Assembly (NCBI GenBank): GCA_030681195.1 | Contig: JAUXXJ010000008.1 | Coordinates: 1-64,000, forward strand | DNA length: 64,000 bases | Source: Rhodocyclaceae bacterium | GTDB lineage: Bacteria; Pseudomonadota; Gammaproteobacteria; Burkholderiales; Rhodocyclaceae | Reading direction: 5' to 3' | Shown: positions 7,777 through 16,742 of the stretch, piece after piece | Position numbering within the stretch: the first letter of the stretch is position 1 | How the letters are laid out: each line of letters begins with the position of its first letter | Program-made: the position numbers and the translations under genes | The notes under the pieces: generated by a model | What the model was told of the DNA's origin: nothing | Databases searched by the model: none | Seen by the model: the letters and a program-made list of their open reading frames with translations, nothing else

Positions 7777-8079
7777 GGTTGATGACCTTTCTGGTTGATG
7801 AGGGATTTGTAAAGCGAGGGACTGAACGGCAGGAAGCTTTTGGTCCTTTGGCAAGCGTTTGATTGCCAACTCGGCCTTCAATGCTTCCGACTGAGTACCG
7901 ATGGGGGCTGATGCTAGCAGGCGCAAGGGTTTGTGGGAACGGGTATAGCGGGCGCCTTTACCGGATTGATGGGCTGCAACGCGTGCAGGGACATCGATGG
8001 TAATCCCGGTGTAGAGGGCGCCATCAATACATTCGAGGAGATAGATAAACCAGGTTCTTGCTGACACGTAAGAGGTCAA
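7483..8079 (-). CDS. GIY-YIG nuclease domain reading in frame into HU (apparent fusion)
   Basis: One open frame of 198 residues. Residues about 10-85 form a small GIY-YIG endonuclease of the YhbQ/UPF0213 type: FIYLLECIDGALYTGI, ARVAAHQSGKGARYTRSH and APIGTQSEALKAELAIKRL. No stop codon separates this from the HU coding sequence that begins at residue 102. HU has its own Shine-Dalgarno, so the same mRNA could give a 198-residue fusion and free HU. A recent loss of the nuclease stop, or a sequencing error in the ~50-bp linker, are alternatives. Start taken as the ATG at 8079. Confidence 0.65.
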   Translation of the reverse strand: MTSYVSARTWFIYLLECIDGALYTGITIDVPARVAAHQSGKGARYTRSHKPLRLLASAPIGTQSEALKAELAIKRLPKDQKLPAVQSLALQIPHQPERSSTMNKSELIEAIAKSSELTKADAERALNATLETVVKAVAKGDTVTLIGFGTFKSVKRAARTGRNPATGAALKIAASTSPKFTAGATFKTAVAGKKAKKK

Positions 8080-8297
8080 AAGCGGCAGCCCATCGTTTTA
8101 CTCAAAGGTGAGAGGTTTGGGAAAGGATCGCCAACATTCTGACACCCAGCGGAGATACGGGAAGCCTTGATACAAGGCCAATATCCGCCAAATTCCCGGT
8201 AGCGATAAAAATTCCGGGTCTGCGCACTACCGCACAGAGCGCAGCCAATCACCGCTCTATGCTCTATCGCAAAGCGTGTTGGAAACTTGTATGGCAA

Positions 8298-8325
8298 ATG
8301 CCGTCCTGCCAGCGCCGACTTTTCA
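8298..8325 (-). repeat. Dispersed REP-like element, short form, copy 3
   Basis: Reads on the + strand as TGCCGTCCTGCC then AGCGCCGACTTTTCAA. It ends 18 bases before the start codon of the LpxR-like gene, so it lies in that gene's leader. Confidence 0.8.
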
Positions 8326-8343
8326 ACGAGAAATAATTCGGCC

Positions 8344-9342
8344 ATGCCATACCGATTCGCCCCCTTATGCTTGCTTGCCTTCTTTGCGCTGACGGCCAAT
8401 GCCGCTGCGGCCCAAATGGAGAGCGGACCAGCGCCCGGTAGCGAAGTGCAGTTGTTCATCGAGAATGACATGCTGGCGAACACTGACCGTTACTACACCA
8501 ATGGCATCAAACTCGGCATCGGACTACCTTTCGCGCTGCTGCAGACACCGGCAGCAACCCTGCTGCGCAGCCTTGATCCTGACAATGGTGAAGATATTCA
8601 CGTCGGCCTGTTCATCGGTCACAGCATCTATACACCACGGGACATCACGATTGCGGCCGCACAACCGCACGACCGGCCATGGGCGGCCTGGCTCTATCTC
8701 GGTGGCGTGGCCCAGCGCGCGCGCGGCAACCGTCTTGATACGGTCGAGCTCGATATCGGCGTGGTCGGCCCCGCTGCGCTCGGCAAAGAAGTCCAAACGG
8801 CCTGGCACCGCCAGCTTGACGCAGATGAACCGCGCGGCTGGGGCAATCAGGGATCAAGCGAGCCGGCGTTCCTGATTTCCTATTTGCAGAAGCGACGCTA
8901 CGGCGGCGATAACGCCGACGTGATCCTCCACGGCGGGGCAAGCCTGGGCACGGTCATGAGTCTGGCACGCACCGGCGCCATGCTGCGCTTTGGCCAGCGC
9001 TTGAGCGGCTTTGGCCCGGACACCATCGAGCCGGGCGGCGCCATGCTGCATGGCACGCGCGCGCAAGGCATCGCGGCGTATGCCGGCAACTCATGGAATG
9101 TCTATGCGGGGGTGGATTATCGACTGGTCGCGCACAATATCTTTCTCGATGGCCCGGTATTTCGTGATGGCCCCGGGGTAGATCGGCGCAATCACGTTCG
9201 CGATCTGTCGGTTGGCTTCAGCATGCGCATCGACCGCTTGCGCTTCTCATGGACGCGTATTCAGCGCAGCGAAGAATTCCGCAGGGTTTCGGGCAAGGGC
9301 TCGCAGAGCTTCGATTCGCTGAATATCGGTTTCGAGTTCTAG
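8344..9342 (+). CDS. LpxR-type lipid A deacylase (DUF2219 family outer-membrane protein)
   Basis: 332 residues with a clear signal peptide (FAPLCLLAFFALTANAAAA). The mature start VQLFIENDMLANTDRYYTNGIKLGI carries the END and DRYYTNG motifs of LpxR, an outer-membrane beta-barrel that removes the 3'-acyloxyacyl chain of lipid A. HSIYTPRD follows and the C-terminal strand ends in Phe (NIGFEF), typical of BamA substrates. The frame continues upstream into the repeat, but the ATG at 8344 gives the only sensible signal peptide. Deacylation would alter envelope permeability and host or phage recognition. Confidence 0.85.
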   Translation: MPYRFAPLCLLAFFALTANAAAAQMESGPAPGSEVQLFIENDMLANTDRYYTNGIKLGIGLPFALLQTPAATLLRSLDPDNGEDIHVGLFIGHSIYTPRDITIAAAQPHDRPWAAWLYLGGVAQRARGNRLDTVELDIGVVGPAALGKEVQTAWHRQLDADEPRGWGNQGSSEPAFLISYLQKRRYGGDNADVILHGGASLGTVMSLARTGAMLRFGQRLSGFGPDTIEPGGAMLHGTRAQGIAAYAGNSWNVYAGVDYRLVAHNIFLDGPVFRDGPGVDRRNHVRDLSVGFSMRIDRLRFSWTRIQRSEEFRRVSGKGSQSFDSLNIGFEF

Positions 9343-9427
9343 CCGCGTGCCGGGCAGGCAGGGCGGGGGGCATTTTCTCCTGAGTGGGTCAGCGAACAGA
9401 CAGTCGTTAGATGCCGGGAGATGATGA

Positions 9428-9450
9428 CCGTCTCGCCAGCGCCGACTTTT
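9428..9450 (-). repeat. Dispersed REP-like element, short form, copy 4
   Basis: CCGTCTCGCC then AGCGCCGACTTTT on the + strand, in the 161-bp gap between the LpxR-like gene and the phosphoketolase gene, about 53 bases upstream of the latter's ATG. Confidence 0.75.
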
Positions 9451-9503
9451 ATCTTGATTCGCCATGCGTAAAACCCCTGTCACAAAGTTGAGGAGTACGA
9501 GCC

Positions 9504-11864
9504 ATGCCGCCAGACAGCGATGAACTGAAGCGTTTGGACGCCTACTGGCGCGCCGCCAACTATCTCTCGGTTGGGCAGATCTATTTGTTCGACAATCCCC
9601 TGCTGAAAGAACCCCTGCAACGGGCGCATATCAAGCCGCGCCTGCTGGGCCACTGGGGCACCACGCCGGGACTGAACTTCATTTACGCGCACATGAACCG
9701 GGTGATCCGGCGCGAGGATCTGAGCATGATCTTCATCGCCGGCCCCGGCCACGGCGGCCCGGCGGTGGTGGCGAATACCTGGCTCGAAGGCAGCTACAGC
9801 GAGCTGTATTCCAATATTTCGCAGGATGAGGATGGCATGCGCCAGATGTTCCGCCAGTTTTCCTTTCCCGGTGGCATTCCTAGCCATGCCGCACCGGAGA
9901 CGCCCGGCTCGATCCACGAGGGCGGCGAACTCGGTTACGCCCTGTTCCACGCCTATGGTGCGGTATTCGATAACCCGGACTTGATCGCCTGCTGCGTCGT
10001 CGGCGATGGCGAAGCGGAAACCGGGCCGCTGGCGACGTCGTGGCACTCCAACAAGTTTCTGAATCCGCGCACGGACGGCGCGGTGCTGCCGATCCTGCAC
10101 CTGAATGGTTACAAGATCGCCAGCCCAACCATCTTCGCCCGCATCGCTCCCGCCGAGTTGGAAAGCCTGCTGACGGGTTATGGCTACCAGCCCTACTTTG
10201 TCGAGGGCGATGAGCCCGACGTCATGCATCGGCTGATGGCCACGGCAGTTGATACGGCCATTGCCGAGATTCGCGACATCCAGTCCAGGGCACGCAACGG
10301 CAATGACACAAGTCGCCCACGCTGGCCGATGATCGTGCTGCGCTCACCCAAGGGCTGGACCGGGCCGGAAACCGTGGATGGCATGAAAACCGAAGACTAC
10401 TGGCGTTCGCACCAGGTGCCGTTCAGCGATATGGATAAGCCCGAGCATGTGCAGTTGCTGGCGCACTGGATGCAGTCCTACCGGCCGCAGGAATTGTTCG
10501 ATGCCAGCGGCCGGTTGATGCCCGAGTTGGCGGCCATGGCGCCTGTCGGCACGCGCCGCATGGGCGCCAATCCCCACGCCAACGGTGGTGTACTGCTGCG
10601 CGATTTGCGCCTGCCGGATTTCCGCGACTATGCGCTGGCCGTTCCCGCGCCCGGCGAGACGATAGGCGAGTCGACGCGGGTGATGGGGACTTTTCTGCGC
10701 GATGTGATGCAGAAGAACCTCGACATCTTCCGTGTCTTCGGCCCGGACGAGACCAACTCGAATCGCCTCGGTGCCTTGTTTGAGGTCACCAACCGCAGTT
10801 GGGTCGCCGAGCGGTTCGACTTCGACGATCATCTTGCCGTCGACGGCCGGGTGGTGGAATTCCTATCCGAACACGCTTGCCAGGGCTGGCTCGAAGGCTA
10901 TCTGCTGACCGGACGGCACGGGTTGTTTTCCTGCTATGAAGCGTTCATCCACATCGTCGATTCGATGTTCAACCAGCACGCCAAGTGGCTCAAGGTCTGC
11001 AACGAGATTCCCTGGCGCCGCCCCATTGCCTCGCTCAACATCCTGCTGACGTCGCATGTCTGGCGCCAGGACAACAACGGCTTCTCGCACCAGGATCCTG
11101 GCTTCATTGATCACGTGGTGAACAAGAAGGCCGACATCATCCGTGTCTATCTGCCGCCGGATGCCAACACGCTGCTGGTGGTCACCGACCGCTGCCTGAA
11201 AAGTCGCAATCTCGTCAATGTCATCGTGGCCGGCAAGCAGCCCGCGCCCCAGTGGCTGGACATGGACGCTGCCATCAACCACACCGAAGCCGGCATCGGC
11301 ATGTGGGAATGGGCGTGCAACGATCAGTCCAGCGAACCGGACATCGTGCTGGCGGCGGCGGGTGACGTGCCCACGTTGGAAATGCTGGCCGCCATCAGCA
11401 TCCTGCGCGAGTTGGTGCCTGATCTGAAGATGCGCTTCATCAATGTGGTTGACCTGATGACCCTGCAACCGCAAGAGGAGCATCCGCATGGTTTGTCGAG
11501 CAAGGAGTTCGACTCGCTGTTCGGTACCGACAAGCCGATCATCTTCGCCTACCACGGCTATCCGTTGCTGATCCATCGCCTGACCTACCGGCGTACCAGC
11601 CATGCCAACCTGCACGTGCGTGGCTACAAGGAAGAAGGCACGACCACCACGCCCTTCGACATGGTGGTACTCAACACTCTCGACCGCTTCCACCTGGTGA
11701 TGGACGTGGCGAACCGCGTGCCGAAGCTCCATGCCCAGGCTGCGCATCTCAAGCAGCGCATGCGCGACAAGCTGACCGCGCATACCCGCTACATCCACGA
11801 GTACGGCGAAGACATGCCGGAAATCCGCGACTGGAAATGGCCGGGACAGGGAGCCAGCACATGA
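9504..11864 (+). CDS. xfp: Xylulose-5-phosphate/fructose-6-phosphate phosphoketolase
   Basis: 786-residue TPP enzyme that splits xylulose-5-P (or fructose-6-P) with phosphate into acetyl-P and glyceraldehyde-3-P (or erythrose-4-P). Family signatures are intact: [44 protein letters not shown], and the TPP-binding [19 protein letters not shown]. The C-terminal part carries [24 protein letters not shown] lies 9 bases before the ATG. The stop overlaps the transaldolase ATG by 4 bases, so the pair forms a coupled operon for a phosphoketolase shunt that links pentose/hexose phosphates to acetyl-P. Confidence 0.96.
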   Translation: MPPDSDELKRLDAYWRAANYLSVGQIYLFDNPLLKEPLQRAHIKPRLLGHWGTTPGLNFIYAHMNRVIRREDLSMIFIAGPGHGGPAVVANTWLEGSYSELYSNISQDEDGMRQMFRQFSFPGGIPSHAAPETPGSIHEGGELGYALFHAYGAVFDNPDLIACCVVGDGEAETGPLATSWHSNKFLNPRTDGAVLPILHLNGYKIASPTIFARIAPAELESLLTGYGYQPYFVEGDEPDVMHRLMATAVDTAIAEIRDIQSRARNGNDTSRPRWPMIVLRSPKGWTGPETVDGMKTEDYWRSHQVPFSDMDKPEHVQLLAHWMQSYRPQELFDASGRLMPELAAMAPVGTRRMGANPHANGGVLLRDLRLPDFRDYALAVPAPGETIGESTRVMGTFLRDVMQKNLDIFRVFGPDETNSNRLGALFEVTNRSWVAERFDFDDHLAVDGRVVEFLSEHACQGWLEGYLLTGRHGLFSCYEAFIHIVDSMFNQHAKWLKVCNEIPWRRPIASLNILLTSHVWRQDNNGFSHQDPGFIDHVVNKKADIIRVYLPPDANTLLVVTDRCLKSRNLVNVIVAGKQPAPQWLDMDAAINHTEAGIGMWEWACNDQSSEPDIVLAAAGDVPTLEMLAAISILRELVPDLKMRFINVVDLMTLQPQEEHPHGLSSKEFDSLFGTDKPIIFAYHGYPLLIHRLTYRRTSHANLHVRGYKEEGTTTTPFDMVVLNTLDRFHLVMDVANRVPKLHAQAAHLKQRMRDKLTAHTRYIHEYGEDMPEIRDWKWPGQGAST

Positions 11865-12967
11865 GCATGAACGCCAATCCCTTGCGCGCCCTCAAGGCAC
11901 TGGGCCAACATGTCTGGCTCGACAATCTCTCACGCGCGCTGCTGCAGGAAGGCAGCTTGCAGCGCATGATGACTGAGGACGGCGTCGACGGTGTGACCTC
12001 CAATCCCGCCATTTTTCAGAAAGCGATTGCCGGAAGCACTTATTACCAGGATGAACTGGTGCGCTTGCGCAACTCGCCGCTTGACGCCGAAGCGCGCTAC
12101 GAGTCCTTGGTCATTCCCGACATTCAGGCGGCCTGCGATATGCTGCTGCCGGCCTACGTCGCCACCCAGGGCGACGCCGGTTATGTCAGTCTCGAAGTCT
12201 CGCCTGCCTTGGCGCACGATACGGCAGGTACGGTGCTGGCAGCTCAGCGCCTGCGGCATTCAGTGGGCCGCGAGAACCTGTTCATCAAGGTGCCAGGCAC
12301 GCCAGCCGGGGTGCAGGCCTTCGAGCAGTTGACTGCTGCCGGCGAGCGCATCAACGTCACGCTGATTTTCTCCTTAACGCAGTACGCAGCCGTGGCGCAA
12401 GCCTATCTGCGCGGTGCGCAGCGCTGGCTGGATGACGGCGGCAACGCCGCGCAATTGCGCTCGGTGGCCAGCGTGTTCCTGAGTCGCGTTGATACCCAGG
12501 TGGACCAGCGCCTTGATGCCATGAACACCCCACCGGCCCGGATGCTCAGGGGCAAAGCCGGCGTGGCGCTTGCCAAGTGCTGCCATGCCCGCTATCTGGA
12601 AATCTTCCACGGTCTGGCCTTCGCAACGCTCGCCCAAGCTGGCGTACGTGCGCAGACGCCCCTTTGGGCCAGCACCGGCAACAAGGATCCGGCTTACAGC
12701 GATCTGCGTTACGTCGAGCCGCTGATCGGCCCGGAAACGATCAACACCGTACCGGATGCAACCCTTGCTGCGATTCGTGATCACGGCCACGCGGCGGCTA
12801 CGCTGACGACCGGTAAGCGTGAAGCACATGACCACATTGAAGCACTCCAGGTATTGGGGATCGACCTCGGTGAAGTCGGCGAAACCTTGCAAACCGATGG
12901 CGTCCGCCTGTTCAGCGAGGCGTATGAGCAGATCCTGATGAGCTGTCGTAGCTACCACGTCATCTGA
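11861..12967 (+). CDS. tal: Transaldolase
   Basis: 368-residue transaldolase exchanging a dihydroxyacetone unit between sugar phosphates in the non-oxidative pentose phosphate pathway. [37 protein letters not shown] (Schiff-base lysine region), [12 protein letters not shown] and [12 protein letters not shown] are all present, pointing to the longer TalB-like/cyanobacterial subgroup. The ATG at 11861 overlaps the phosphoketolase stop; a second ATG is at 11867. Coupling to xfp suggests it refills or drains xylulose-5-P and fructose-6-P for the shunt. Confidence 0.95.
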   Translation: MSMNANPLRALKALGQHVWLDNLSRALLQEGSLQRMMTEDGVDGVTSNPAIFQKAIAGSTYYQDELVRLRNSPLDAEARYESLVIPDIQAACDMLLPAYVATQGDAGYVSLEVSPALAHDTAGTVLAAQRLRHSVGRENLFIKVPGTPAGVQAFEQLTAAGERINVTLIFSLTQYAAVAQAYLRGAQRWLDDGGNAAQLRSVASVFLSRVDTQVDQRLDAMNTPPARMLRGKAGVALAKCCHARYLEIFHGLAFATLAQAGVRAQTPLWASTGNKDPAYSDLRYVEPLIGPETINTVPDATLAAIRDHGHAAATLTTGKREAHDHIEALQVLGIDLGEVGETLQTDGVRLFSEAYEQILMSCRSYHVI

Positions 12968-13024
12968 CAGTCTGTGTGAGCAATGCTACGTTATGAAGCC
13001 GGTTTCCAGCTACCGCTTTGATTT

Positions 13025-13048
13025 CCTTGTGCGCTGACGCACAGACAA
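13025..13048 (+). terminator. Hairpin downstream of transaldolase, possible terminator
   Basis: TGTGCG-CTGA-CGCACA stem-loop at 13028-13043 with CTTG/CAAG able to extend it after a bulge. It is 58 bases after the tal stop. There is no clear U tract, so termination strength is uncertain. The rest of 12968-13157 shows no gene. Confidence 0.4.
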
Positions 13049-13157
13049 GTTAGTCAGGCATGGTGCATGATGCTCCTTGGGCGACGTTTTGCCATGCGGG
13101 TAATAAATGTCGTGGTTGCCACCTTTACCCACACAACAGGGATAACCGCAAAGCATC

Positions 13158-14546
13158 ATGGCGCATTACGCAATCAGGCTTGCCGCAGCGACAGCGATCT
13201 TCCTGATCGCGACGGTGGGTTGCGCCACCTTGCCGGACGCCGATCCGCTCATCGAGCGGCATAGCGCACAGGCCGCCCGTTTTGAAAATGCGCGCGGTGC
13301 GCTCTCCACGCGGCATAGCGCCGCCATCGTCGCGGAACTGAAACGCAGATCCGGCGACATCGACATCCTCGACAAGCAAATCGCACTGGAACAGGCGATT
13401 GTTGGCAGTCCGCTCATCGTCGGTAACAAGGTCACCCTGCTGCAGGACGGCGCGGCGACCTATCCGGCCATGTTTGCCGCGATCCGCCAGGCGCGGGATC
13501 ACATCAACTTGGAGTCCTACATCATCGACGACGATGAGATAGGCCAACAGTTCGCGGCACTGTTGCTGGAAAAACAGAACGCGGGCGTCCAGGTCAACGT
13601 GATTTACGACAGCATCGGCGGCATCAATACGCCAAAGGCATTCTTCGAGCGACTCAGCGCGGCCGGCATCGCGGTGCTCGAATTCAACCCGGTCAACCCG
13701 TTCGCCGGAAAGACGGCGTGGTTGCCCAACAACCGCGATCACCGCAAATTGCTGGTGGTGGATGGGCAGATCGCCTTCATTGGCGGCATCAACATCAGCA
13801 GCGTCTACTCATCCGGATCGATCATCCGCCGTGCCGGAAAAGAAACCAGGAGCAACGTTGCCTGGCGCGATACGGATATTCAGATCGAAGGGCCAGTAGT
13901 GGCTGAATTCCAGAAACTATTCCTGGAAACCTGGGAAAAGCAACGGGGTAAGCCGTTGGCCGAGAAGAACTACTTTCCTACCCTGAAGACGGAGGGCAAG
14001 GATATCGTGCGCGCCATCGGCAGCACGCCGGACGACCCCTACAGCCTGATCTACCTGACGCTGATCTCAGCCATCGGCAATGCCGAACAGCATATTCGCC
14101 TCACGCATGCCTACTTCGTCCCCGATCCCCAGTTGCTCCAATCCCTGATCGAAGCGGCCGGGCGCGGCGTCGAGGTGAAACTTATCCTGCCCGGCCATAC
14201 CGATTCGAGCGTCACGTTTCACGCCGGTCGTGGGCACTACGCCGCCTTGCTGAATGCCGGCGTCAAGATCTACGAGCGCCAAGGGCCGCTATTGCATTCC
14301 AAAACCGCACTCATCGACGGTGTCTGGTCGTGCCTGGGTTCGAGCAACCTCGATTGGCGCAGTTTTCTCGATAACGACGAGGTCAATGCAGTCATATTGG
14401 GGCGTGACTTTGCCCGGCAAATGCAGGCCATGTTCGAGAAGGACATTCAGGGTTCGAAAGCCATCGATCTCGTCACCTGGCAACGCAGGTCACCTTGGCT
14501 GCATGTCAAGGAGTGGGCGGCCAGCCTGGTGCAGCGATGGTTTTAG
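13158..14546 (+). CDS. Phospholipase D-family lipoprotein (cardiolipin synthase-like)
   Basis: 462 residues. A lipoprotein signal ends in the lipobox LIATVGC, so the protein is probably membrane-anchored on the periplasmic side. Two HKD catalytic motifs are complete: HRKLLVVDG at about residue 195 and HSKTALIDG at about 380, each followed by the downstream GGIN or GSSN element. This two-HKD arrangement is that of cardiolipin synthases and related phosphatidyl transferases. A second, different PLD gene (clsB) starts at 63816. The 3' end overlaps the remnant GGDEF gene on the other strand. Confidence 0.88.
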   Translation: MAHYAIRLAAATAIFLIATVGCATLPDADPLIERHSAQAARFENARGALSTRHSAAIVAELKRRSGDIDILDKQIALEQAIVGSPLIVGNKVTLLQDGAATYPAMFAAIRQARDHINLESYIIDDDEIGQQFAALLLEKQNAGVQVNVIYDSIGGINTPKAFFERLSAAGIAVLEFNPVNPFAGKTAWLPNNRDHRKLLVVDGQIAFIGGINISSVYSSGSIIRRAGKETRSNVAWRDTDIQIEGPVVAEFQKLFLETWEKQRGKPLAEKNYFPTLKTEGKDIVRAIGSTPDDPYSLIYLTLISAIGNAEQHIRLTHAYFVPDPQLLQSLIEAAGRGVEVKLILPGHTDSSVTFHAGRGHYAALLNAGVKIYERQGPLLHSKTALIDGVWSCLGSSNLDWRSFLDNDEVNAVILGRDFARQMQAMFEKDIQGSKAIDLVTWQRRSPWLHVKEWAASLVQRWF

Positions 14547-15083
14547 CGCCAGTCATTGGGAATCGCTCAACCCGCATGCCATGCTTGCCTTCCTGTTTGA
14601 TTGCGTACATCAGGGAATCGGCTGCATCCAGCATGGCCGGAAAGTCGCTCTCGGTAGACTCGAACCAAGCGATGCCAATGCTGGCAGAGACGGGCGGAAA
14701 TTGCTTCAGGGCGACGTCAGCGGCAGCGGCGATCTTGTGGCCGGCTTCAATCGCGGCAGCGTGGCTGATTTCCGGCAGCAGCACGGCAAACTCGTCGCCA
14801 CCCAGGCGGGCCAAACGATCGGTATTCCGCAGTGAGCCCGCCAAAGATTTAGCCACCGCCGTCAGCGCCCGGTCGCCGGCTTCATGGCCCTGGCTGTCAT
14901 TGAGGCGCTTGAAGTCATCCAGATCGAGGAAAGCCACGGCAAGCGGATGGCCGTAACGCCGGGAACGATCAGCTTCGGCATGTCCTGCCTCGAAAAAGCA
15001 CGCCGGTTGAGCAGTCCCGTCAGGGCATCGTGGCTGGCGATTCCCCGTTCTCTTTCCAGCAGGGTTTTCACCATGACCACCAG
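14506..15083 (-). pseudogene. Diguanylate cyclase (GGDEF) remnant with frameshift
   Basis: Two frames together encode one GGDEF domain. The first gives LLERERGIASHDALTGLLNR then RAF; the second continues FFEAG, DRSRRYGHPLAVAFLDLDDF, RLGGDEFAVLLPE and a C-terminal SIGIAWFEST segment. The break is at the A5 (T5 on the coding strand) run at 14993-14997; one extra T would restore the frame. Upstream, the frame reads FYAFITHLVVMV, which looks like the end of a membrane helix, but a TGA stops it and no start is available. It is therefore 5'-truncated and frameshifted. The tail overlaps the phospholipase D gene by 41 bases. Confidence 0.8.
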
Positions 15084-15222
15084 ATGGGTGATGAAAGCAT
15101 AAAAGGCGCTACAAATGTCAGCGTGGCAGGCGCCGGATGATCACCTTACGCCGAAGGAACTTTGCCTTATGTACGGAATCGAACATATCAAGCGTCGCGG
15201 TCGTCGTATGTTGGCGAGCGCG

Positions 15223-15268
15223 CAGTAGCTGTAATGAAATGAGTCGTCAGAATGACAGACAGCTACTG
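15223..15268. promoter_or_regulatory. Perfect 10-bp inverted repeat CAGTAGCTGT/ACAGCTACTG
   Basis: The arms at 15223-15232 and 15259-15268 are separated by 26 bases and lie 50-95 bases upstream of the zinc-ribbon gene. It could be an operator or an mRNA stem in the leader. The remaining sequence 15084-15318 shows no gene. Confidence 0.4.
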
Positions 15269-15318
15269 GTCCTGAAGCAGACACAATGGCTTCAACTCAA
15301 GCGACAGGAGCATCCGCC

Positions 15319-15861
15319 ATGAATACAACCCATACCGAAAAAGCCACGGCATCCGAATCAGCGAAAAACGAGGAACAGGGACGCTACGAGGCGCTCTATG
15401 ATCGCTTTGCTGAAAGAACGCGTGAGCTTTTCGAGGCCAGCCAGGAAAAGGGCAAGGAAGCGATGGACAAATCCATCGAGATGGCCCGCGAGCAATTTGC
15501 TGCCGCCGGCGAATTTTCCGCCGAGCAGGGCGAGGTGTTCAAGCGTTACATGCGACGCGATCTGGCGCAAACAGAAGCCGACATGCGCATCCTGGGCCAG
15601 GAAGCCGCCGAGCGTTTTCACCCGGCGCGACTGGGTGCGGGTGCCTTTTCTTCGATGGCGCGACTCCTTCAGGCGACGGGTTCGGCGCTGCAGAACCTCT
15701 CGCAAAAAGCCGAGGATGCCCTGCACTTCAATACCGGCGAGATTACCGCCGCCGGCACGCTGACCTGCACAAACTGCGGGCAGAAGGTGCAACTCAAACG
15801 CAGCGCACATATCCCCCCCTGTCCGAGTTGTCATGGCACCGAGTTTCGCAAGGGATACTGA
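15319..15861 (+). CDS. Zinc-ribbon protein of the DUF1451/YbeL type
   Basis: 180 residues, soluble. A long charged helical N-terminal region (residues about 20-130: RYEALYDRFAERTRELF, EAMDKSIEMAREQFAAAGEF) is followed by a C-terminal zinc ribbon with CTNCG and PCPSCHG as metal ligands. This layout matches the YbeL/DUF1451 family, whose function is unknown. The start at 15319 has AGGAG 8 bases upstream; an in-frame ATG at 15286 lacks one. It opens a run of small stress-type genes. Confidence 0.82.
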   Translation: MNTTHTEKATASESAKNEEQGRYEALYDRFAERTRELFEASQEKGKEAMDKSIEMAREQFAAAGEFSAEQGEVFKRYMRRDLAQTEADMRILGQEAAERFHPARLGAGAFSSMARLLQATGSALQNLSQKAEDALHFNTGEITAAGTLTCTNCGQKVQLKRSAHIPPCPSCHGTEFRKGY

Positions 15862-16009
15862 GAACTGGAAACCATCTCTTGCGTTGGCGCCCGTCTTGAT
15901 GAAGCCACCCGGCAATTGATCGAAGTATGCATGTGCGGCAGCGTACAGATTTCATTGTCCTTGATGCCTATGCTCATTTCTGGAGTGAACCAAACATCAG
16001 GAGAATTCA

Positions 16010-16210
16010 ATGTTCAAGACAATTACCGCGACCTATGACAGCGAAACCACCCTTACGAATGTCGTTGATGATCTGATCAATGACGGACTTCCGCGCGAAA
16101 AGGTGTTCAGTGACACGGCGTTGCTGCAAATCAAAGTCATTGCGCCAGAAGCGAGTGAATCGGGCATCAACCAAATCCTGATGCGGCACAGTCCGGTCAA
16201 CATCAGTTGA
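16010..16210 (+). CDS. Small hypothetical protein, possible stress-type alpha/beta protein
   Basis: 66 residues: [20 protein letters not shown] begins a beta-alpha-beta pattern, and it ends in [10 protein letters not shown]. No signal peptide or cysteine. AGGAGAA lies 6 bases before the ATG. It resembles short proteins in which a helix ([17 protein letters not shown]) sits between two strands, as in the N-terminal domain of general stress proteins, but I cannot name a family. It is followed closely by the DUF302 gene. Confidence 0.7.
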   Translation: MFKTITATYDSETTLTNVVDDLINDGLPREKVFSDTALLQIKVIAPEASESGINQILMRHSPVNIS

Positions 16211-16251
16211 TCGCAGTGATGCTGACACGAGTGCTTGAAAGGAATCGAGTC

Positions 16252-16641
16252 ATGTATGGATTCAACACCCAGTTAAAAATGCCGTTTGATGCCGCCGTCG
16301 AAAAAGTTACAGAGGCTCTCAAGAAGGAAGGCTTCGGTGTGCTCACCGATATCGATGTCAAGGCGACACTGAAAGCCAAGCTCAACATTGAGCAAAGACC
16401 GTATCGCATTCTCGGCGCATGCAACCCGCCACTCGCTCACCGCGCGATTGAGGCCGACCCGGACATCGGCCTGTTGCTGCCGTGTAACGTGGTGGTGCGC
16501 GAAGAAGCCGACGGCGCCATTACGGTGGCGTTCATGGACCCCGAGGTCGTGTTGAAACTGGTCGACAACGCGGCAGTCACTGCCATTGCCAAGGATGTCC
16601 GGGAGCTTTTGCAGAAGGTCAGCGCTAGCCTCAGGGAATGA
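16252..16641 (+). CDS. DUF302 family protein
   Basis: 129 residues. DUF302 signatures are plain: [55 protein letters not shown] and [13 protein letters not shown]. Members are small alpha/beta proteins, sometimes heme- or copper-associated, of unsettled function. The ATG at 16252 has AAGGA upstream. The TGA stop overlaps an ATG at 16638 (ATGA), which would open a longer version of the next gene running through a repeat element. Confidence 0.88.
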   Translation: MYGFNTQLKMPFDAAVEKVTEALKKEGFGVLTDIDVKATLKAKLNIEQRPYRILGACNPPLAHRAIEADPDIGLLLPCNVVVREEADGAITVAFMDPEVVLKLVDNAAVTAIAKDVRELLQKVSASLRE

Positions 16642-16662
16642 AGAACATCGCACTGGCTGAGC

Positions 16663-16730
16663 ACGCCGTCCCGCCAGCAGGGAGGCCGTCAGGCCGGAAG
16701 CGGCCCGAAGAGGCTGCGCCGACTTTTCAA
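16663..16730 (-). repeat. Dispersed REP-like element, long form, copy 5
   Basis: Reverse-strand copy nearly identical to 2067-2133, with the full 38-base insert. It ends 12 bases before the ATG at 16743 of the small membrane gene. It is also open in frame, so a start at 16638 would translate it. Confidence 0.85.
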
Positions 16731-16742
16731 GATTCTGCCGGC

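Noticed and set aside
8076-8483. 135-codon minus-strand frame between the GIY-YIG/HU gene and the LpxR-like gene
   Set aside because: Runs through a repeat copy and opposite the LpxR signal peptide. Its product resembles nothing, and the region reads better as intergenic.
13067-13264. 65-codon plus-strand frame before the phospholipase D gene
   Set aside because: Overlaps the true gene's signal peptide in another frame and has no family resemblance.
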